From Sparassis latifolia (lineage: Eukaryota > Basidiomycota > Agaricomycetes > Polyporales > Sparassidaceae), in assembly GCA_018466975.1 (NCBI GenBank), contig JAENRS010000022.1:310001-374000 (forward strand): 64,000 bases of DNA, in the 5' to 3' direction. Under the pieces are notes generated by a model. It was given only the letters and a program-made list of their open reading frames with translations, had not been told where the DNA came from and searched no databases. Made by a program: the position numbers and the translations under genes. This document shows positions 1 to 12,300 of the stretch, piece after piece; position 1 is the first letter of the stretch, and each line of letters starts with the position of its first letter.

Positions 1-44
1 AGTATACATAGGTAAAGAATAATGATCTTGTAGTCAAGCACTGC

Positions 45-1129
45 CTACTCTACATGATAACCACAGTCCCTGAACCATCCCTGTACATTCTCTGGCATGA
101 TTGAGTTTGCAGCTTGGTAAATTAACCAAGGTAGCTTTTGCAGTTCGGTGAAAAGTGCTTCATGACGTCGCAACCATGCCTTCAATGTTGAAAAAGCCTC
201 TTCAATTGGATTGAAATCGGGTGAGTATGGCGGCAAGTAGATGAGCCGAGCACCTGGATTTTATCAGACAATGAACTATCACTAGAAATAGGGATCATAC
301 CACATTCATCCTCTATCAGCATCCGAATCTCCTCATCATGATGGATAGAGCAATTGTCCACGACAACAATGCTCCATGCGGCTGGGTATGGATTCAACTG
401 AGGTGCCTGATAGGATAGCAACTGATCAGATCCTATCGTGGGTACAGGGACGTAGCTAAACTGGATAAACACAACTTGTTCATGCAGGAACTGCAGAAAC
501 CGGTCCTTGTTCACAGAACCCTCGAAGATATCAAGTGCAATGACACCGTCAAGTGTGAGGGCAGGAAGAATGGAGTAACGTGTTCCCCGAAGAAATGTCG
601 CACGCTGGACACAAGGGGTGCCAAGTGCAGACCAGCCCGATGATCGCTGCACAGTATGATTGTCTACTGCACTCTCGTCCAAAAAGACGAACAGGCTCAG
701 GTCCCCGTACTGTGACATTTCCATCTCCCACAAAGTCCGTAACTCATCATCACGTTCCAGTGCAGCCTTGCTGATGCCCTTGCGACTGATGGCTAGTTGG
801 TGGAGTGCTCGGCATATGGAGGCGATTGAGACATACACGTTGCATACTGAAGCCAGCTTGTGCTGAATCTCATCCAAGTACAAGCATGGATCAGCAGCTA
901 AGATGGCCTGGAGGTAAGCGTGTTCATTAGAAGTGAGATATGGGGGACGCCCGGTTCGATGTTTCGTGGGATCAATGACCTGGTCGTACTCGCGGTAGAT
1001 GCTCACGACCTTGGAAACAACACCGATGGAGCACTGCAGGGTCTGTGAAATCCGGTCCATAGTCCATTTCTCGTGTAGATACAGATGGACTATCCTCTCC
1101 TTGAGGTCAACAGATAGCGTAGGCGTCAT
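45..1129 (-). CDS. Tc1/mariner-type DDE transposase, two exons
   Basis: Cut-and-paste transposase of the fungal IS630/Tc1-mariner group. The start is ATG at 1129. Residues 1-110 look like a helix-turn-helix DNA-binding region followed by a GRPP hinge. The catalytic residues appear in LDESAVDNHT, in VVVDNCSIHHDE and, after the intron, in PPYSPDFNPIEE. An intron at 300-254 (47 nt, GTATGA..CCAG) joins exon 1129-301 to exon 253-45; without it the last acidic residue is out of frame. The stretch 472-407 (66 nt, GTGTTT..TATCAG) is open but looks like a second in-frame intron, because the family normally runs straight into the NPYP motif there. No in-frame stop is seen, so the gene may be intact. 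I could not identify its terminal inverted repeats; the left end may lie outside the window. Confidence 0.85.
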
Positions 1130-1562
1130 GAGTACTTAGCGCATTGACTGCAGACTTCAAGTCGCTCATGGCGTGATACGGTCACATTATTTGGCCGAGG
1201 TAAACAGTTTTTTTTTTCCTGCGATTTCACGCAATTCTGCAAAGCGCTGTAAAACTTCGTTGGGTAGATTCATTCGACGTCATTTCGTGGATGAAGTAAT
1301 TCGGTCTTCATATCTGGGTGGAACCTATAAGTCCGTTATAAGGTGCCCGTAACGTCCCTCATAAGGCTATCAGATCTTATAGGGTTTGGCATTTCTTATG
1401 AAATTAATTTCCGACACAGGTGCATTGACGCCAGATGACGTCACCTCAACAAGTCCAAACACCATGGGCCAATCAGTATTCTCTGTGTAGAGAGAGGTGC
1501 GGGGGTTACTGTTCCAGCCTGCTGCGGAATTTCAGGAGAGAAACCTCTCTGTGCTCGGTAAC
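1130..1562. other. non-coding stretch left of the DUF6589/RecQ locus
   Basis: No convincing reading frame. It contains a T9 run near 1208 and a short hairpin near 1530-1551. It should include the right end of the mariner-type element and the left end of the next unit, but I could not place either boundary. Confidence 0.4.
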
Positions 1563-1655
1563 ATCGAAAAAACCATTGCAGCCTGCCCAGCAGAACATCT
1601 GGTGACTTTCAGTACAGCGGGTGTAGATAACCTCGGTCCGTGATCAAGTCGCATC
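1563..1655 (+). repeat. left copy of a ~93-bp inverted repeat
   Basis: This stretch matches the reverse complement of 24384-24477 at roughly 80-85% by eye with a 1-nt indel. Each copy lies just upstream of a start codon: this one before the DUF6589-type gene at 1698, the other before the RecQ-like gene at 24296. The two genes face each other, so the copies sit as inverted repeats at the outer ends of a two-gene unit. Confidence 0.75.
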
Positions 1656-1697
1656 TCGTTGGCTGCTGCAATGCATCTGAGTTTCTGACAGTACTTC

Positions 1698-2105
1698 ATG
1701 ATGCCCTTCTCAGCTACTGCTTTCTACTCTGATGATGAGTCCGACTATGAAGATGACGACTCTCTTGTTGAAAATAAAGATACTCATGGCTATGATTCTC
1801 CAGGTGAAGGTCAAGAAAATTCCGCCAGCAGTGATGACCGCCAATGGACAGCTAGTTCGACGTCATATCAAGAACGCACTCGCAAGCTTAAGGTTAACCT
1901 GGAGGCTAGCAGGGACATTGCTGAATGCGTGGTACGAGTTCTGGAGTTCATGGATTCTGAAGACATCAATCTCCCTCTCTTCCTTTGGGCTCTGAGTTGG
2001 AATCCAGCAATACCGGAATTGATCTCGAACAGCAAGGTGAGGTATGTGAGAATGTCACTGATGGTTAGCGAGGAGCTCCCGATGATTCTTCGGCATTGGT
2101 ACCGG
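1698..2105 (+). pseudogene. DUF6589-type protein, N-terminal part, split by a retrotransposon
   Basis: The first 136 codons start with an acidic segment (DDESDYEDDD) and then show the conserved N-terminal region of large fungal DUF6589-type proteins (LEFMDSEDINLPLFLWALSW and SEELPMILRHWYR). The frame runs into the LTR at 2106. It resumes exactly in phase at 17571 once the LTR element and one copy of the 4-bp duplication are removed: the codon CGG at 2103-2105 is followed by CCA at 17571. The biochemical role of DUF6589 proteins is, to my knowledge, not established. Low complexity at the N-terminus makes the exact start uncertain; the first of two adjacent ATGs was taken. Confidence 0.8.
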
Positions 2106-2968
2106 TGTGGTGGAGAGAATTCCCGCACATTCTAAACTAACATTTCCACTTCGAGTATAGGTCTTGATGTTCGCTTTCAAACTCTCGCGCAAGAATTCAG
2201 TCACGGAGCAGGGCTGGATATGCAGTTTATCTTCTTACGTTCTTGTGGAACCCACAATCTTCACGACGACGCTCGCTTAACATGTAATATTTCCTTTCGA
2301 CTCGACTCTACCTCGTGTGGAGGCCAGACCGATGGTTTGATCTGATGCGGAAGGCAGTCATGGTGCAATGGCAGGTTGAGCTCCCCGCTTCTGTTGGGGG
2401 CCCGGAATGCATCTCGCAAATAGGGACGACTCCCGCGTTGTTGCCTGGCTGTTCCCGCAGAGGAGAAGAATTCTGAAGTCGCGCTGAAACATGAGTATGC
2501 CGCGGACAAGGCCCCAGACTTATTACTTTTCTTAGTAGCATACCTTTCCATTCTGGAACCCTCATAGCCATTGCGTTATCGCCGTCATCGACTCATTTCT
2601 CCTACTACATACCTTCTCAAACGAACGAATCATAGCCCGAGGAGGCCCTAAGCTGAGAAAGCGTTGGGGCAGGTTGAACTGTATAAAAGGAGTTCAGCTC
2701 TCCTTCGAATAGCCAGATTTTTTCCCCGTTTTTCTCCATCACTCTTAAGTCCCTCTAGAGATAGTTTTCACAAGTTATCAAGGGTTTCGCAATGCGAAGA
2801 AGAACGACGCGCAAGTATATTCTCCCTTCTAGAGTATTATCGTAGTATATCGGCAGCCAGCCATTTCACACTTTCCCACACTTGTCCTCCCGCGCCAGCA
2901 CCAACTCATCTCGTTGTCGACCTCTCGAATCACTGCTCACCGACGTTCAGGCCGGACTCCCTTCCACA
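2106..2968 (+). repeat. 5' LTR of Gypsy-1
   Basis: It matches 9777-10330 and 17294-17566 over its length, apart from an extra ~36 bp near 2280-2315 absent from the 3' copy. The ends are TGTGG..CCACA. AGTGGTGACCACC follows directly at 2969, in the position of a tRNA primer-binding site. Confidence 0.9.
2682..2689 (+). promoter_or_regulatory. TATA box of the Gypsy-1 LTR
   Basis: TATAAAAG lies about 285 bp before the LTR end and is kept in the 3' LTR (10317-10324). The nested TIR element inserted 6 bp after that second copy. Confidence 0.55.
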
Positions 2969-3074
2969 AGTGGTGACCACCGCAGGGGTTGTTTCAAGGT
3001 ATTCTGACACACTCTCGCTGGCTCCCCTCAAGACGATCAAGTCCAAGATACCGGTTTCACGCATCACACATTCC

Positions 3075-4160
3075 ATGACCGTGCCAAAGGGTACCATCTC
3101 CAGAAGTCCTTCAAAAGACACGACACGTACCAGAATCCCAACCAACACGACGGTGCAAGCTGCAGCTGCGACAAGTCCCGTGAGTTCCCCAGCTGCTCAA
3201 TTAGCTAACAACGTAGCAGGACAGGTCTTGTCGATCATGAATCAGACACCCAACACCTCCTCCACATTCATCCCCATCTCCATGCCACGCCCGGGAGGTA
3301 AAGGCACGCCATCCTTAAATGGGAAACACGTACAAGATTTTATTTCCGACTTCGAGAGTGCAGCTAAGGCAGCAGGAATCGCTAACACAGAGTGGCTGAA
3401 GTTGGTGTTATGGTACTGCGATTTGAAGGTACACCGCATCATTGAGAACGATGCTGCTTTCGCAGGTACAGTCTGGGCAGATGCCCGGGCTCAGTTAACT
3501 TACTATTATGAGTCCTCGGATCACAAGCCCAAAGTGTCACCTCGGCAGCTCCGCGCGTTTGTCAAGAAGGTGAAAAAGGAACGCGTCCGAGATCTGCGCG
3601 ACTTTGACAACTACGTACGTATATTCGCGAATAAGGTCAGCGACATGGTCACGAAAGGACAACTCTCCAACATGGACCGGAATCTCGCGTTCTACAAAGG
3701 GGTCCCAAAACACTTATGCAAGAAGCTGAAGGCTAGCATTGAGACTGCTGCAGGACACAAGTTGACAAGTCACCGACCACCAATGGTAGGGCAAGTTGTT
3801 CAGGTTGCACGCAACTATTTTAAAGAGGACGACATCGACTATGATTCAGATTCGAGCTCAAGCTCTAGTTTGGACTTGGAGACAGGATCAGGTGATAGCA
3901 GTGACAGCGATAGCGATACTGACTCTTCCAGTGATGCAGAGAGTGATGACGAGAAGCCACGGAAGAAGAAGAAGAAATCGAAGAAGAAGAAGACGAAGGG
4001 TAAGGCAGAGTCGATGGATGCTGATAACAAGAAAATCTCGCAGTTACAGGACAAAATAGACAAGCTCACCATGCATCTTGTGAATGTGACACAGGCACAG
4101 CCTCAAGTTTCCACTAGTCACCCAGAACTGACACGGACTACCGGCGACTTACCACGATGA
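3075..4160 (+). CDS. Gypsy-1 gag
   Basis: The open frame actually begins at 2664 inside the LTR. The likely start is ATG 3075, about 106 nt after the LTR, giving about 361 residues. The central part (about residues 85-240) looks like a retrotransposon gag capsid region, with MPRPGGKGTPSLNGKHVQDF near its start. It is followed by a Ser/Asp-rich tract, a long lysine run (KPRKKKKKSKKKK), and a heptad-like segment (KKISQLQDKIDKLTMHLVNV). No CCHC knuckle is seen before the stop at 4158-4160; cysteines appear in the frame just after it (CWLCDGVEGC). The frame is the best preserved of the element. Confidence 0.75.
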   Translation: MTVPKGTISRSPSKDTTRTRIPTNTTVQAAAATSPVSSPAAQLANNVAGQVLSIMNQTPNTSSTFIPISMPRPGGKGTPSLNGKHVQDFISDFESAAKAAGIANTEWLKLVLWYCDLKVHRIIENDAAFAGTVWADARAQLTYYYESSDHKPKVSPRQLRAFVKKVKKERVRDLRDFDNYVRIFANKVSDMVTKGQLSNMDRNLAFYKGVPKHLCKKLKASIETAAGHKLTSHRPPMVGQVVQVARNYFKEDDIDYDSDSSSSSSLDLETGSGDSSDSDSDTDSSSDAESDDEKPRKKKKKSKKKKTKGKAESMDADNKKISQLQDKIDKLTMHLVNVTQAQPQVSTSHPELTRTTGDLPR

Positions 4161-7100
4161 TGTTGGCTATGCGATGGAGTCGAAGGATGCGATCTCATGC
4201 ACAAGTTAGGACTACACAACTGTGGTGAGGCCCCGAAGCTGGTTGAAGAAGGGCTCACACGCTGGTCTCCGTGTGGTCATCTGCAATGCGCGGACAGTTC
4301 ACCCCTTCCGTGAGCAACACCAGGACAAGGTGGGATCGTGGCTATACTTCGTGAAGAGTGCAAGCATACAACGAGCAAGTCCAAGGAACACGAGTGGGAT
4401 CACCCACCGCACTGCAACTCTATGGGGCTGTATATGAACGACGAACAACTAATCAGTGGTGACATCTTTGCAGTCTCTTCCGAACCTACTTACTCATTTC
4501 CTGTGACTACTAGATCTAAGAAGCACAATGGTCCAGAACACAGTTCTGGTGGTGACCAGCCTCAAACGAGCATCCGTTTAGACTTCAAACATTCGGATGA
4601 TCAGTACAACAAACAGACTCCCACTATTACACCTCCAGTCATGGTTCATCAACCAGCAGAGCCGATGTGATTCACCAAGAAAGACTCACCATCGACCCCA
4701 ACGATATCACCAGAGAAACCTAACACAACACCTTTCCCACCTAAGGTCAACACGGAAGATGGATGGCATGAGCGCGAATGTCGCAAATGTGAAGAGCGTT
4801 TGCAGCCTCAGGATGAGCAGACTAGTCCTGTTTCTAGACCGTTCAAACCTACTAATTATCGTTTCATGTCGAATATCCAGGAGAATGTTTCTATCGATCA
4901 GGTGCAGGAACAGCTGCTCGACACCAAAGTTACCCTTCCATTGTGCAACATTCTCAGCGCTTCATCAGAACTCCAGAAGCGGTTTGCATCACTCACGAAA
5001 ATGCGCAAAGAATTTGGCGTGAAGGCCTCGATCTATGACTGTGATGAAGTGGACGAGGACAACACGTCTGCGGACATGCCACAATCGGGTAAAGAACAGA
5101 CTGCACAAGTGTTACTGACATTTTCAACCAAGGATGATTTGATGCATATCCTCGGACGGTATGCAGGCGCTGTATCGCTTGGTGCCAAGTGGTTCTTTGC
5201 CATGGCTTGTGGAGTGGTACAGGCTAAGTTCAGCACTAAAGATGTTACTTTTCTTGTAGATTCAGGTTGGGAGCTCAACCTTGTCTCGAGATGCATTTTC
5301 GATCAATCAGGAGTCAACATTGATGAAGACGGAGCTTGCTGGTCCTTGCGTGGCATCTATGGCAATCCGGTCCCTCTCCTTGGTTGTTGTAGGGATGCGC
5401 ACATTAAGATCCGCAGCAAACATTTTGACCATCACTTCTTCATCAGTCATTCTGAAACTGGTAATCACGACGGTATCCTCGGTCAACCCTGGTTACAGTG
5501 GTTTGCGGCACATATAGACTATGAACGCGCTGGTTCCATGACGCTTCAGGCCTTCCCGTCAGGTTGCAAATCTGATGAATCCGTCAACATCATGGTTGTG
5601 GGGCCCGATCATCAACGAAATGCAGACAGACTTGTGCGCGCGACCATCGCTGATGTTCCTGACTCGGAATCTGAAGCTGGACCGCATTTTTGAGGCCGGA
5701 CGTGCTGTCCGAGCCTTTCCTGACTGAAGGGAGCATGTCCGCCTATATCACAAGGCTCAGCAAGACTCTTCACTGTTTATTAGGTGATGTAAATTATTCT
5801 GATCCTCTCGATGTGCTGAATGCTATTTCTCTCAATACTCCTGATACTTTTGACCATATGCTACATCACGTACATTACATGCTCCCCTCTTCTAGTGTGC
5901 CACTACCTTCACCTTGGACAACACGTGCCTTGAATGAGCATGCCTCGCGAGTTTACACCGTGAAGCATTATAAGCTGGTTCATCGCAAAGTGCGTCCTGT
6001 TCCAATGTTTATGCCTGACCCGTCTGCGCAGAAATTCAATCCAGTGGATATTCCGCCTTTCGTACCACTTCTGACGCACCCTCCACCATGTTCAGAATTT
6101 ACTCCCACTGAACAAATGACTCAAGAACGACTCGACACCATTATGTCCAAGATTGAGCCAGGATTCCTCTCAGAACAAGAACTCGATCTTATCGCCTTTG
6201 TCCTTGTTTGTTGTCAGAATGCCATTGCATGGACGGACGAAGAACGAGTACGTTTAACCCGAAATACTTTCCCCTTTACTGTATGCCAGTTATAGAACAC
6301 ACGCCTTGGATCTGCCCTCCATTCAAAATTCCAGAAGCCATCAAGACCGACGTTCGCGACACTGTCCTGAAGTACTGCGATCTTGGCAAATATGAATATT
6401 CCTCGGCGTCATATCAATCACAGCTCATGGCAGTACTCAAGAAGTCAGCACCATTCGTCTGGTCCATAACCTCGAAGACCTCAATGCTGTCACAATTCGT
6501 GATTCCACACTCCCTCCAAACATTGATGAGCTCATTGACAGTTTCGTTGGATGACATATATATATGATGGCTGATCTGTTCTCAGGGTTCGACGCTCACG
6601 TCCTCGCTACAGAGTCACGCAATTTGACAACATTCCACTCCCCAGCTGGACTGATGCGATTGACTGTTCTTCCACAGGGCTACACTAACTCGATGCAAGA
6701 ATTTCAACGATGCACTGAACACGCACTGCAGAGCGTCATACCACAGAAAGCCAGTGTTTACATTGATGACGGTAGTGTTAAAGGTCCTTCCGATAACTAT
6801 GACAACAAGCCAATCCCTGAAAACCCGCATATATGACAATTTGTCTGGGAATTCTGTGGTACATTCGATCACGTTTTTGTGCTCTACATTGAAACTGGTC
6901 TTACGGCTTTGGGACGAAGCTTTATGTTGCCATCAGAAAGGTGTTACTTTTAGGCTCTATCGCATCCAAGGAAGGATGACAGCTTGCACACAATGTTATC
7001 GCTAAAGTCATCAAATGGCCTTATCCTGAGTCCATCTCCAAAGTACGCGGCTTCCTAGGTACCGTGGGCGTTGGACAAAAATGGATCAAGAACTTCTCTA

Positions 7101-9720
7101 TAATTGCTAAGCCACTCACTTCCCTCTTATGTAAGACTGATGACCCATTTGAATTCGGTCAAGCCCAGCGAGATGCAGTGAATCATTTGAAGGCCCTAGT
7201 TACCAGTGCGCCAGTACTCAAGGTAATTGACTACGAAAAAGCAAGGCGTATCGTTCCCCAAGTGCACAATTCAGAAGATGGGCTAGTCATACTTGCTGTC
7301 GACTCCTCAATTTACGGAGCCAGTTGGATCATCTTCCAGTACTTCGAAACTGACAAGCACCCCGTCATCTTCAGTTCTTGCACTTTTAATCAGACTGAAT
7401 CGGCCTATTCTCAACCCAAAGTAGAACTCTACAGCGTCTTCTGAGCAATGAAGGAGATGCGTCACCAGATTTGGGGTATTCATTTCCGTCTCGAAGTCGA
7501 TGCGAAGTATTTGAAAGAGATGATTCGCAAGCCTGACCTTCCAAATGCACTGATGACGCGCTGGATCTGTTACATTCAACTTTTTGACTTTGAACTAATT
7601 CATGTTCCTGCAGAGAAAGGTGTCGCACAAGATGGCCTGTCACGATGACGTCCCTCTGAAGACAATTCAGACGAATCAGATGGAGAAGAACACATTGAAC
7701 AGGTCCTGGAGTTAGCCGTGATGTACGACAGCGACGCGTATATAGTACAGGCGGGGCGACAACTCAATCACCCCACTATACTGCACGACATCATGGCAGT
7801 GTCTCAGTCTCTCGGTATCCAGTTCATGACTTCCAAGTGGCACAACTTTTACCGCGCTCTTGCTATTCCTTTTACTGCTGAATTTGACTCTTGCAAAGCA
7901 GATGCGATCTGTGGGCACCGTGATAAGTACCTGGACCCAGAACCTCACACTTGTGTTTGGGATCACAACATCCTTGACGGTATACATGCTTGGCGCAAAG
8001 ATCCTAATCAGCAACAATGTATCTTCGCTACACCAGAGCAATTACAAATTGACCCTGGACCTTTTCATCCCGCCTTGCTTCGTAATGAAGATGACATCTT
8101 GTATGTTGGCCTTGAGTTCATGCACCGGAAAATTGCACAGTACAACATTGCTACTTACGAGTTTGCGGGAGAACAGGTAGAATTTGAGATCATCAAATAC
8201 CGGCGTGCATTCCTCATGAACGAGCATGACTCGGAATTCAGCATTAATTTCCGCCGCAATATTTCCAAGATCACCTACAAGTTGACTCATATCAAGCTGG
8301 GAGACTCACGCGCTATGGTATGAGAACCCAATCATCTCACGTACCTTGACATTCCTCTTCCATGTGAACATAAAGAAGTGTCGTGTATCGCGCATGCAGG
8401 GAAAGTGCATGATGAGGACGGAGATACTTACTTTGAAGAGCTCAGGCTATATCTGTCTGGCGGACAGCTGCCCGCTCATTGCACACCTGGCTCGGAGGCG
8501 CATCGATCATTTCTTTTGTGCGCGCAATGCTATATGTGGCATGATGCACGTCTGTGGCACTTGAGCATCAAGGAGCAACCACAGCTCGTGATTACTGACA
8601 AGAAACGTCGCACCGAGATAGTAGAACAGGCTCACAACCTCTGCAGACATCGTGGATGCGATTCGACGTACAAGAAGCTGGCCGACTGTTATTACTGGCC
8701 GAACCTCTATGACGACATAGCCTGGTTCATCAGATCATGCAATGCTTGTCAGTACTGGGTGAAGTCACATCCCATCGTGCCCCTACATATTACGATTTCT
8801 CCCTCCATTTTGCGGCGCTTTGTCTTCGACACAATAAACATGCCCACCGGGATACATGGTGAGAAGTTCCTCACACACAGTTCTGATAATGTGTCTAGAT
8901 GGCCAGAGGCCCATGCCGTGAAGCGCAATAACTCAAAGACTTGGGCACATTTCATTTTTGAAGACATCATCTGTCGCTTCGGATGTATCCCTATTTGTGT
9001 CTGCAATGGCGGTGCCGAATTCAAAGATGCGGTGCATGCTATATTCGACAAATACGGTATAGCAGTCATTATCTCAACTCCTTATCACCCTCAAGGAAAC
9101 GGTATTGCGGAATGCGATGGTCAAACACTCTCTCAAGCCATCATGCGATCGTGTGGTGACAAGCCTGGACATTGGCCGAATTACGTTCACTCAGGAGTTA
9201 TGGCAGTGTGCACGACTGCATCACGCGCCACAGGCTATATGCCTTATTTCTTATTATATGGTGTTAACTGTTTGTACCCGTGGGACCTTACTGATCGCAC
9301 CTGGTTTATGTTAAATTGGCACACTGTCCGTTCCACTGTAGATCTCATCGCGACATGACTTCAACAAATCGCGCGTAAAGGCGAGATCATTTCGAAAGCA
9401 TGACAAAACCTTATCGACAGTCGCCAGTGTTCAGTTGATGACTACATGCGTAAACATGCAGACTGTATCCATGATGGAGACTTCGCGACCGGGACGTGGG
9501 TTCTTATACATGAGACTTGGCTCAACAACCAGCACGGAAACAAAGGAGCGCTCCATTGGGCTGGACCGTATGTGATACACAAGCACATGCTAGAGGAATG
9601 CAGGTGCTGGGTCAGCATGGATCGCACACCTGATTCAAGACACCAAATTCGATAGCAACATAGTCGAGCTCCTTGGTCTCATCGGTGCAGTCAAACCATG
9701 GTGGTAATTACATTGAGTTT
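4161..9720 (+). pseudogene. Gypsy-1 pol: protease, RT, RNase H, integrase, all frame-broken
   Basis: Domains in order: a retropepsin-like segment with FLVDSGWELNLVS (about 5250-5290); reverse transcriptase pieces at 6284-6830, including ADLFSGFDAHV, LPQGYTNSMQEFQR and YIDD near 6760; RNase H at 7064-7648; an integrase zinc region with H-x-H-C-C spacing (about 8640-8750); and an integrase core ending in HPQGNGIAECDG. The second core acid is altered: where DNGAEF-like sequence is expected there is CNGGAEF. Stops or shifts occur near 5693, 6295, 6567, 6836, 7444, 7648, 8323 and 9358. The last segment (about 9700-9762) ends in a GDLEDEI motif typical of fungal Gypsy 3' ends, just before the 3' LTR. 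Confidence 0.85.
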
Positions 9721-9776
9721 CCTCTTTGTTTGTTCTCTTGGTGATCTCGAGGACGAGATTTAAAGTACCCCCCACT

Positions 9777-10330
9777 TGTGGTGGAGAGAATTCCCGTGCA
9801 TTCTAAACTAACATTTCCACTTCGAGTATAGGTCTTGATGTTTGCTTTCAAACTCTCGCGCAAGAATTCGGTCATGGAGCAGGGCTGGATATGCAGTTTA
9901 TCTTCTTATGTTCTTGTGGAACCCACAATCTTCACGACAATGCTCGCTTGTGTGGAGACCAGACCGATAGTTTGATCCAACGCGGAAGGCAGTCATGGCG
10001 CAATGGCAGGTTGAGCTCCCCGCTTCTGTTGGGGGCCCGGAATGCATCTCGCAAATAGGGACGACTCCCGTGTTGTTGCCTGGCTGTTCTCGCAGAGGAG
10101 AAGAATTCTGAAGTCATGCCGAAACATGAGTATGCCACGGACAAGGCCCCAGACTTATTACCTTTCTTAGTAGCATACCTTCCCGTTCCGGAACCCTCAT
10201 AGCCATTGCGTCATCGCCGTCATCAACTCATTTCTCCTACTACGTACCTTCTCGAATGAACGAATCATAGCCCGAGGAGGCCCCAAGCTGAGAAAGCGTT
10301 GGGGCAGGTTGAACTGTATAAAAGGAGTTC
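9777..10330 (+). repeat. 3' LTR of Gypsy-1, left part
   Basis: It begins TGTGGTGGAGAG like the 5' LTR and follows it to the GGAGTTC after the TATA box, where the nested element starts. The sequence continues at 17294 without loss. Confidence 0.9.
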
Positions 10331-11050
10331 CACACCTATCAGCCAATATATACCTAAAAGTCCATATAACCGAGGTGGAATATTTTGTGTAAATTTCCAT
10401 AAAACCGAGTGTTGGCCAAGAATATAATATAGGATGGAGATATAGGGTTGGCCAAGATAAGTAGGCTATATAGGCTGAGTCGCATATTTGGGAGTTAGCC
10501 AAGGGAGGTGTGGTTTAAAGTCTATATAGGTTGTCGGGCATTTTGGGGTCGGCCGCCATTTCTCTATATAGATTGTAGCTGAAATAGTGCCATTGGCCAA
10601 GAGTCATAAAATTCCAATCCTATATAAAGTTTGCAGACAGTTGGGCTTGGCCAAGTGGACCTATATAGAATCTTTGTGTAAATGTTCCACTTGGCCAAGG
10701 CACATGAAATTTTGATCCTATATAGCATTTCCTAACATTTGGCTGTGGCCAAGGGTACCCTATATAGATTTTTGTGAAAATAATGCCTGCAGCCAAGGGT
10801 CAAGAAATTGAAATCCTATATAGGATTGTCTGAAATTTGGTCGTGGCTGAAAATATCCTATATAGTTTTTATGAAAATGGTGGTCTTGGCTGAGTGTTCT
10901 GAAATTTATATTCTATATAGGGTCTTCTAAACTTTGGCATTAGCCAAGAATGCCCTATATAGTTTTTGTGAAAATGGTGGCCTTGGCCGAGGATGTAGAA
11001 ATTTTCATTCTATAAAGAGTTTTTCACACTTTGGCCTTGGCCATATAGCT
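10331..11050 (+). repeat. left terminal inverted repeat of the 7-kb element
   Basis: It matches the reverse complement of 16490-17287. It is built from a loose 40-55-bp pattern in which CTATATAG-like blocks alternate with TTGGCCAAG-like blocks. Both blocks are themselves near-palindromic. The inner boundary is approximate. Confidence 0.8.
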
Positions 11051-11106
11051 TTTTACACAAATGGGGCTTCAGGCTAAGGCATCCAAACTTAATGGTCTTG
11101 CTGACA

Positions 11107-11515
11107 CTAGTGCAAAGCAGGGGTATACCCCTGGGAACTTTGAGCTGTACCCCTACCCTTACCCTCCAAGGGTACATACCCTTCACCAGGGGTAAGAGTA
11201 TGGGTAAGGGTACCAAACCCTGAGGGTATACTCCTCAATATCTGCCTTACTTGAGGAAATAACATCATAGACATTAAGTTTAAGGCTTGTAATATTCTTC
11301 TTTTCCCTTTAAAGCTTCTGTAAACATAGTTTAAGGCTGTATCTAGGCTGTACTTAGGCTTTAGTCACCATACAATTACTGCTTACATTATATATACTAT
11401 ATGCAGTGATACCCTCCAGGGGTACAAGGGTCTGAAAGTTCATACCCCTACCCTTACTCTCCAATACCCTTATCTCTTACCCTTGAGGGTTATGCATACC
11501 CCTGCTCTGCACTAG
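11107..11515 (+). mobile_element. MITE copy A1 (~409 bp)
   Basis: Terminal inverted repeats: CTAGTGCAAAGCAGGGGTAT at left, and CTAGTGCAGAGCAGGGGTAT as the reverse complement of the right end. The interior has several TACCCTTACCCT-type and GGGTAAGGGTA blocks that can fold on each other. It contains no reading frame. A target duplication was not clear. A truncated second copy lies at 11965-12300. Confidence 0.8.
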
Positions 11516-11964
11516 GGCCCTAAGTGATGAAGGAGGGTGAGTGACTATCTGTTCATGCCTGGTTAAACTTATTCACAGATTGTAATTAGCATGTCAGTCA
11601 ATCAAGTTAACTGGCTGAGAGTAAAGGCACAAGACACAAGATACAAGGAGGAGGTACCAAAGGTGTAATATGAGATGTTATAGACTGTCCTGTGGTTTGA
11701 ACGCAAGCAGCATGAGTGGCAGACCAGGGAGATGGAGGCGGTGAGTGCAGGTCTATGTGATCATGCATCCTATGCAGCAAAGCAAGGTGCAATGTTCAAG
11801 GACTTTGCACTTCAATCACAACAGGCATTCAATGGTCAAATGATTATCAGATAGTTTCCAAGTTGCAAAGGTAGGTATGCAAAGTAGTCAATAAATGTGT
11901 GTGACTGGCTATTTAAATTTGAACGAGTGTATCCTTCAGGACCTTAAAGAAGCATAGTGTCAGG
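11516..11964. other. stretch between the two MITE copies
   Basis: No gene recognised. It is part of the interior of the 7-kb element, with no repeat that I could match elsewhere in the window. Confidence 0.35.
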
Positions 11965-12300
11965 CTAGTGCAGAGCAGGGGTATACCCCTGGGTACTTTG
12001 AGCTGTACCTCTACTCTTACCCTCCAAGGGTATATACCCTTCACCAGGGGTAAGGGTATGGGTAAGGGTACCAAACCCTGAGGGTATACTCCTCAATATC
12101 TGCCTTATTTGAGGGAATGACATTATACACATTACGTTTAAGGCTTGTAACAGTCTTCTTTTCCCTTTGGAGCTTCTGAATACATAGTTTAAGGCTGTAT
12201 CTAGGCTGTACTTAGGCTTTATTCATCATACAGTTACTGCTTACATTATATATACTATATGCAGTGATACCCTCCAGGGGTACAAGGGTCTGGAAGTTCA
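11965..12300 (+). mobile_element. MITE copy A2, right end missing
   Basis: It follows copy A1 from the CTAGTGCAGAGCAGGGGTAT end through the shared TACAAGGGTCTG block and then stops at about 12300, lacking the last ~75 bp and the right inverted repeat. Confidence 0.8.

Noticed and set aside
580..866. Plus-strand open frames over the mariner transposase
   Set aside because: They are shadows of the minus-strand transposase, which has all three catalytic motifs.
1..1300. Terminal inverted repeats of the mariner-type element
   Set aside because: No convincing inverted match between the first bases of the window and the region upstream of 1129; the left end may be outside.
11140..11220. Internal telomere repeat (GGGTAA-like)
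   Set aside because: The blocks are irregular, inverted relative to each other, and belong to a MITE present twice, not to a telomeric tract.
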